Assembly (NCBI GenBank): GCA_964417925.1
Contig: CAYQJV010000049.1
Span: 1 to 11,146, forward strand
Source: CAYQJV01 sp964417925
GTDB taxonomy: Bacteria; Hydrothermota; Tepidihabitantia; B3-TA06; CAYQJV01
Direction of reading: 5' to 3'
DNA: 11,146 nucleotides
Both the position numbers and the translations under genes were made by a program. Under the pieces are notes generated by a model that made no database searches, was not told the DNA's origin, and worked only from the letters and a program-made list of their open reading frames with translations. This document shows positions 7,339-11,146 of the stretch, piece after piece. Every line of letters starts with the position of its first letter. The first letter of the stretch is position 1.

Positions 7339-8016
7339 TCAATGTTTCTTGAATGGAGACTTCTTCCGAGCAATAATGGTAAAAAGATAAGAAATAGAAC
7401 CCATCATTATAAGAAGCACAAATGTCATTACCATCATTATAGGTGTTCCTGTAAATAAAAGAAAGTTATACAACCCATGTAAAAATACTGCGATCAAAAT
7501 TCCAATTAACATTAAAAAAATTTTCTTAATTATTGTTCTTGTAAACTTAGATAATCCAACAAAAAAACCCATGATTACTCCGAAAAATGCATGAGCAGGT
7601 AAAGCTGTAAACGCTCTGAATATTCCTGCAAGAGTCCCAAGAGTAAGTACATACATTACATTTTCTACAGTTGCAAAACCAAGGGATGCAGAAACTGTGT
7701 AGATTATTCCATCATAAGGTTCATTAAAATGTCGAGAAAAATATATAGTTGTAATCACTACAATAAATTTAAATAACTCTTCTACAAAACCTGCTACTAT
7801 AAAGGACTCTTTAAAAATTTTACCTATTCCCTGTCCCTCTATATCTATTACATATGCAGTGATGATTTCAAACACAAGAATTGGAATAGATGCAATCATT
7901 CCTACAATAAAAGTAACAAAAATTCTTTGAAGTGGTTCCTCTTCATACTTATCCCTTATATAAAAATAAAAAAGCAAAAGAAAAACAGGGGCAAAGGTAA
8001 TGGCAAGAATTTCCAT
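7339..8016 (-). CDS. prsW: PrsW-family intramembrane metalloprotease
   Basis: A 225-residue integral membrane protein with about seven hydrophobic helices. The family signature is clear: a glutamate pair in FVEELFK (E79, E80, K83), YDGIIY (101-106), GFATVENVMYV with E118, H142 in PAHAFFG and H180 in FLHGLYNFLL. These residues are thought to form a metal site inside the membrane, related to CAAX-type proteases. In Bacillus subtilis PrsW makes the first cut in the anti-sigma factor RsiW. No sigma/anti-sigma pair is in this window, so the substrate here is unknown. The ATG follows directly on the TAG stop of the large repeat protein (TAGATG) with only a weak GGAAG 14 bases upstream, which implies translational coupling. 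A shared role with that protein is an inference. Confidence 0.88.
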   Translation of the reverse strand: MEILAITFAPVFLLLFYFYIRDKYEEEPLQRIFVTFIVGMIASIPILVFEIITAYVIDIEGQGIGKIFKESFIVAGFVEELFKFIVVITTIYFSRHFNEPYDGIIYTVSASLGFATVENVMYVLTLGTLAGIFRAFTALPAHAFFGVIMGFFVGLSKFTRTIIKKIFLMLIGILIAVFLHGLYNFLLFTGTPIMMVMTFVLLIMMGSISYLFTIIARKKSPFKKH

Positions 8017-10710
8017 CTAATCTATAAGCACTTCCACTGGAAGTTTACCCTTTGCCTCTATTTTTTCTGCAAGTTTTTGTATCATTATTTTTAACGGAAG
8101 ATAATTTGTATTCTTATATCTTTCAATTACCTGATTAAACTTTTCTTTGTACTTATTTTTCTCTCTCTCATTCATGCTTTCATAAATTTTTAAAAGTAAC
8201 CGTATAAAATCCACAACCTCTTTTTCCTTTCTATCTTTTATCGCCTTTATGATAGAAGAAAGTGCTCTATCCTTAAACCGTGAAAGAGCAAGAATACAGG
8301 CGTCTCTTACTGTGAAAAACCTATCATCCATTGCTTGAATAAGATAAGGTATTGCCTGCTCATCTCCTATCTTTCCAAGAGCTTCTGCGCTTTTTATTCT
8401 TATCACTTCTCTTTTATCTTTTAAAAAGTCTATAAGTTTATCTACCGCTTTTCTATCTCCTATATTTCCAAGTGCAATTATTATAGTTACCTTCAACCTT
8501 TTATTTTGAGGTAAATCAAGCATATTTATCAACCTTTCTACAGATCCAGTATCCTTTAGTTCTCCAAGTAACCACACCGCATTTCTTCTTATTGTATCGT
8601 TCTCTGCTGATAGATATTTATATAAAAATGGTTTTGAACTCTCGGGCATTTTTTTTACAATGTATTTTATCGCTCTTAATTTAAGCCCATTGTAAGTCTT
8701 AAATTCATTTTCAAAAATATATTTAAGAGTTTTTTCCCCATACTCTAAAAGCATCTTTCTTGCAGTCTTTACCCTTCCTATGGCTTCTCTAACTTCCCAT
8801 TCCGAAGCATATTCAAAAAGCTTCTTTATCTTTTCCTCTTCTTTTAAAGTATCAAGTTCAGGAAAAGTCGCAGTAGTATTGTACCACGGTTCTTTTTTGG
8901 GCTCAACCCTTTCCACATCCATTCCTATCCCCCGTGTTCCCTTTAACCATATTTTATCATTTACTGCTTCCCCTTCTCTTGGATAAACATCCTTTCCTTG
9001 CAAGTCAATAAATATACCTGCTCCTCCAAACCCCCTTGCCACATTTGCATCTCCTTCTCCTCCCTTTTCAACTTTTGAATAAACATCATCTCCTCTTCTA
9101 TCTACAAATATTCCTACAGAGTTCGTTAACCCAAATCCTTGTCCTCCTGAAACATAGTAAACATCATCTCCATCCCCATCCCATAACCATCCTACTGAAA
9201 GATCATGTCCTTCACCTTGCGAAGGTCCATATCTTGAGTAGTAATGGTCATCCCCTTCAAAGTCAAGCAGACATCCTATGGAAAGGTGAATACCTGCTCC
9301 TTGTGCATATTCTGTAGCACTATATATATCATTTCCCTTTTTATCCACAAGAAAACCCGCACTATACCAGTAAGACGTCCCATGAGCATATACCTCTGCA
9401 ATATATTTATCATTTCCTTCTTCATCTAAAAGAAAACCTATTCCTCCTGAGGCGATATCTCTCCATCCTATTGCAAATCCTTGAGCAAAAGAACGATAAT
9501 CTTCAGGCAAAAGAGGATGGTGAATATACCTACCTCCTGCATAGTATACATCATTCCCTTTCTTATCATACAATAACCCATATCCTTTAACAGACCCAAA
9601 ACCTTGGGTAAAATCAAAAGCAGTATACACATCCTCTCCCTCCACATCTTTTAATATTCCTGCACCAAAGTTTCCTGCCCCTTGGGTAAAAAATCCTGCT
9701 CTATAGGTATCATTTCCTTTTTCATCTAAAAGAATCCCAATGCCACATAATCCTGCTCCTTGGGAAATTGAACCTCCTAAATAAATATCATTTCCCTGCT
9801 TATCTATAAGAATACCCACCCCCATAACACCTGTTCCCTGAGTAGCTGGTTTTGATGCATAATAAAAATCATCTCCTTTCAAATCAAGAATAAATGATAC
9901 AGGATACAAAAACCTCCCAATTGCCCCTCCAGCTCTATTTTCATATCTATCGTTGCCCCCAATATCTATAATTCCCAAGAAATCCCTTTTGTAAACATTA
10001 TCATCCTCACTCCCTATTACAATTTCTCCGTAACTTGTTTTTATTACTTTTTTAACTCTCCCTATTACTCCTTCTATAAATGTATCTTTCATTGTGGAAA
10101 AATCGGAAAATTTAGCAACTTCGTTAAGCAAAAGCACCATAAGAGATGCAGATTCAAATAGTTTTTTAAAATCAACCTTCTGAATAATTCTTAGTAATTC
10201 TATTCCTTCAAGTTTATAAGAAGTATCCCTTGGCTTACCAAACTCTTTATGAAATATTCCTAAGTAATAATCATCGGAAGTATCATCTTCATCCGTCCAT
10301 AGATATGGAATGGTAAAAAGCAATGAATCCATCTGCTCTGTAGACAAAGATACAAAAGCCTCTTCAATAAGCTTTCCTGCTCTTTCTACATTAAGTTTTA
10401 TAAACTCTTCAATATCTTTTCTTGAAATACACTTTGGTCTTCTTACTGATACATCAATTTGTTGTGCAATGTATAAAAGGTATTCATCAATGTTACTTTC
10501 AGAAAAAAAATCAGCTGTATTTTTTGCATAGAATGGAACATCAAGAGGATTGTTCATTAAGTTATCTATAATCTTTAATCTAAAACTGTCTCTTATGCTC
10601 CATTTTTTTTCATAAGAGAGTTCCTTCTTATCAATTCCTAAAAGGAAAAGCGCTTCATTTATATATTCAATTTCAGAAGATAAAAATCCTATAAATAAGA
10701 TTGCCCACAT
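8017..10710 (-). CDS. Large exported protein: helical N-region, 12 glycine/aspartate repeats, C-terminal HEAT repeats
   Basis: I do not recognise a named family for the whole protein. Numbering from the ATG at 10710 it has 897 residues. It begins with a short hydrophobic stretch (MWAILFIGFLSS) that may be a signal peptide. Residues up to about 245 are mostly helical and unassigned. Residues about 249-576 contain twelve copies of a unit with consensus hydrophobic-D-x-x-G-[ND]-D-x-Y, joined by QGxG and GxGxL segments, with a period of 26-27 residues. The regular period and buried aliphatic positions suggest a beta-solenoid. Residues about 638-828 hold four to five HEAT/PBS-lyase-type repeats (AVWLLGELKD, IIIALGNIGD, SAEALGKIGD), a protein-binding scaffold. 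Start choice: ATG at 10710 lies five bases from GGAGG, while the in-frame GTG at 10716 overlaps that site. It is followed without a gap by the PrsW protease gene. Function unknown. Confidence 0.85.
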   Translation of the reverse strand: MWAILFIGFLSSEIEYINEALFLLGIDKKELSYEKKWSIRDSFRLKIIDNLMNNPLDVPFYAKNTADFFSESNIDEYLLYIAQQIDVSVRRPKCISRKDIEEFIKLNVERAGKLIEEAFVSLSTEQMDSLLFTIPYLWTDEDDTSDDYYLGIFHKEFGKPRDTSYKLEGIELLRIIQKVDFKKLFESASLMVLLLNEVAKFSDFSTMKDTFIEGVIGRVKKVIKTSYGEIVIGSEDDNVYKRDFLGIIDIGGNDRYENRAGGAIGRFLYPVSFILDLKGDDFYYASKPATQGTGVMGVGILIDKQGNDIYLGGSISQGAGLCGIGILLDEKGNDTYRAGFFTQGAGNFGAGILKDVEGEDVYTAFDFTQGFGSVKGYGLLYDKKGNDVYYAGGRYIHHPLLPEDYRSFAQGFAIGWRDIASGGIGFLLDEEGNDKYIAEVYAHGTSYWYSAGFLVDKKGNDIYSATEYAQGAGIHLSIGCLLDFEGDDHYYSRYGPSQGEGHDLSVGWLWDGDGDDVYYVSGGQGFGLTNSVGIFVDRRGDDVYSKVEKGGEGDANVARGFGGAGIFIDLQGKDVYPREGEAVNDKIWLKGTRGIGMDVERVEPKKEPWYNTTATFPELDTLKEEEKIKKLFEYASEWEVREAIGRVKTARKMLLEYGEKTLKYIFENEFKTYNGLKLRAIKYIVKKMPESSKPFLYKYLSAENDTIRRNAVWLLGELKDTGSVERLINMLDLPQNKRLKVTIIIALGNIGDRKAVDKLIDFLKDKREVIRIKSAEALGKIGDEQAIPYLIQAMDDRFFTVRDACILALSRFKDRALSSIIKAIKDRKEKEVVDFIRLLLKIYESMNEREKNKYKEKFNQVIERYKNTNYLPLKIMIQKLAEKIEAKGKLPVEVLID
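8227..8799 (-). other. HEAT-repeat region of the large repeat protein
   Basis: Four clear helical-hairpin units of about 31 residues with the HEAT/PBS-lyase pattern: a first helix with [AL]xxALGxIGD and a second with xAVxxLIxxLKD, plus a weaker unit before them. Such arrays bind proteins. Their place behind a predicted exported solenoid is odd, because HEAT arrays are more often cytoplasmic. Confidence 0.75.
8983..9966 (-). repeat. Twelve-copy protein repeat of about 26-27 residues (about 79 bp)
   Basis: Copies are anchored on D-x-x-G-[NDEK]-D-x-Y, for example IDKQGNDIY, LDEKGNDTY, VDKKGNDIY, LDFEGDDHY and VDRRGDDVY. Successive anchors are 27, 27, 26, 26, 27, 47, 27, 27, 28, 26 and 32 residues apart. 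The 47 reflects an insertion of about 20 residues after copy six; the 32 is a small insertion before the last. Between anchors most copies have QGxG followed by GxGxL. The DNA copies are diverged, so the array is old and not a recent tandem expansion. Confidence 0.9.
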
Positions 10711-10715
10711 TTGCA

Positions 10716-10720
10716 CCTCC
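10716..10720 (-). promoter_or_regulatory. Strong ribosome binding site deciding the start of the repeat protein
   Basis: GGAGG on the minus strand, five bases ahead of the ATG at 10710. The alternative GTG at 10716 shares its first base with this site and cannot be the start if the site is used. Confidence 0.85.
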
Positions 10721-10749
10721 TTAAAATTTAGGGGTTAAATTTTAAAAAG

Positions 10750-10777
10750 ATTATACTTACTTTATTAAAACTGTCAA
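10750..10777 (-). promoter_or_regulatory. Consensus sigma-70-type promoter of the repeat-protein / PrsW unit
   Basis: Both boxes are perfect on the minus strand: TTGACA (10777-10772), a 16-base spacer and TATAAT (10755-10750). The predicted transcription start is near 10743, giving a leader of about 33 bases that contains the GGAGG site. It is divergent from the promoter at 10820-10847; together they fill the 140-base gap between the two genes, and nothing else is evident there. Confidence 0.85.
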
Positions 10778-10819
10778 GCACATCTCGCAAAAAGAAGTAA
10801 GATAACAAAATAAAGAAAT

Positions 10820-10847
10820 TTGACAAAGAGTGAATGAAGAATAAAAT
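10820..10847 (+). promoter_or_regulatory. Sigma-70-type promoter, predicted leaderless or near-leaderless transcript
   Basis: TTGACA (10820-10825), a 16-base spacer and TAAAAT (10842-10847). The expected +1 is near 10854, between two in-frame ATG codons at 10851 and 10857. There is no Shine-Dalgarno site. The stretch AATTTGACAAA is shared with the promoter at 222-249. Confidence 0.65.
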
Positions 10848-10850
10848 TAA

Positions 10851-11146
10851 ATGATAATGGTTTTTTTGTGTTTTTTTACCATAGACCTTGAAGTTAACCT
10901 GCAGGAAGTACGTGTTAAAGAATTTGAAAGTGATTGGTGGCCTGTGCCTTCTTTTTCTCCTGATGGTAAATGGGTAATATTTAATGGACAACTCAAATCT
11001 TATGAGTCAGAAGATAAAATATGGGGAGTTAACATAAACAATAAAAAAACTAAACAAATAATGTCTTACTCTTTTCTTTCAATGACTGCACCCTATTATT
11101 CTTTTGATGGAACAGAAATAGCATTTCACGGAGGAAAGGATGATAA
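10851..11146 (+). CDS. Partial exported TolB/PD40-like beta-propeller protein, runs off the right edge
   Basis: The first 98 codons of a gene that continues past the window. After a short hydrophobic stretch (MIMVFLCFFTI) come two PD40-type blade motifs, PSFSPDGKWVIFNG and PYYSFDGTEIAFHGG, as in the TolB propeller and related periplasmic proteins. Each marks one blade strand pair; the rest of the propeller should lie beyond the edge. Two starts are possible, ATG at 10851 or at 10857 (MVFLCFF). The predicted transcription start at about 10854 makes 10857 plausible as a leaderless or nearly leaderless start. The gene is divergent from the repeat-protein unit. Whether it is TolB itself or one of the many PD40 proteins of such bacteria cannot be told; no Pal or TolA is in view. 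Confidence 0.75.
   Translation, partial: MIMVFLCFFTIDLEVNLQEVRVKEFESDWWPVPSFSPDGKWVIFNGQLKSYESEDKIWGVNINNKKTKQIMSYSFLSMTAPYYSFDGTEIAFHGGKDD

Noticed and set aside
8983..9966. CRISPR array or RTX calcium-binding repeats
   Set aside because: The repeats are diverged and coding, without constant direct repeats and spacers. The GGxGxDxUx nonapeptide of RTX proteins is absent; the unit is 26-27 residues.
10711..10716. GTG at 10716 as start of the large repeat protein
   Set aside because: It overlaps the GGAGG ribosome site; the ATG at 10710 is five bases from that site.
10728..10991. Minus-strand reading frame of 87 codons
   Set aside because: It covers both divergent promoters and runs antisense to the PD40 gene; its product is lysine-, phenylalanine- and histidine-rich low-quality sequence.

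Overview
The window is AT-rich (about one third G+C by eye), densely coded and typical of a thermophilic, uncultured bacterium. Genes are separated by a few bases or overlap, and coding strands are purine-rich. Two exported beta-propeller-type proteins lie at the ends. One carries a C-terminal YPNPF/secretion-sorting type domain like those of Bacteroidota and of candidate phyla such as WOR-3 (Stahlbacteria/Hydrothermae) and Cloacimonadota. My guess is a WOR-3-like lineage; this is inference from style and gene content, not from a marker gene.

Layout. Positions 1-216 hold an interrupted minus-strand reading frame, probably a gene remnant. A forward gene (255-2408) encodes a propeller protein with a sorting domain. 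It converges on a minus-strand operon that runs from 7293 down to 2392: class III adenylate cyclase with a membrane sensor, Gfo/Idh/MocA dehydrogenase, left-handed beta-helix acetyltransferase, DegT-type aminotransferase and agmatinase. The three middle genes match the WbpB-WbpD-WbpE set that makes 2,3-diacetamido-2,3-dideoxy uronic acid nucleotide sugars for surface polysaccharide. Upstream, a second minus-strand unit (10710 down to 7339) encodes a large protein and, with no gap, a PrsW-type intramembrane protease. The large protein has twelve 26-27-residue repeats followed by HEAT repeats. A third forward gene starts at about 10851 and runs off the end; it encodes a TolB/PD40-like propeller.

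Regulation. Four good sigma-70-type promoters can be read, all with 16-base spacers. Three of them place the predicted transcription start on or within a few bases of the start codon, so those mRNAs should be leaderless. The fourth, ahead of the repeat protein, gives a leader of about 33 bases with a strong GGAGG site. Distal genes in the cyclase operon use Shine-Dalgarno sites and overlapping stop/start codons.

The most novel items are the 12-copy repeat protein linked to PrsW, the leaderless promoter pattern, and the grouping of a sensory adenylate cyclase with a sugar-nucleotide pathway and agmatinase.
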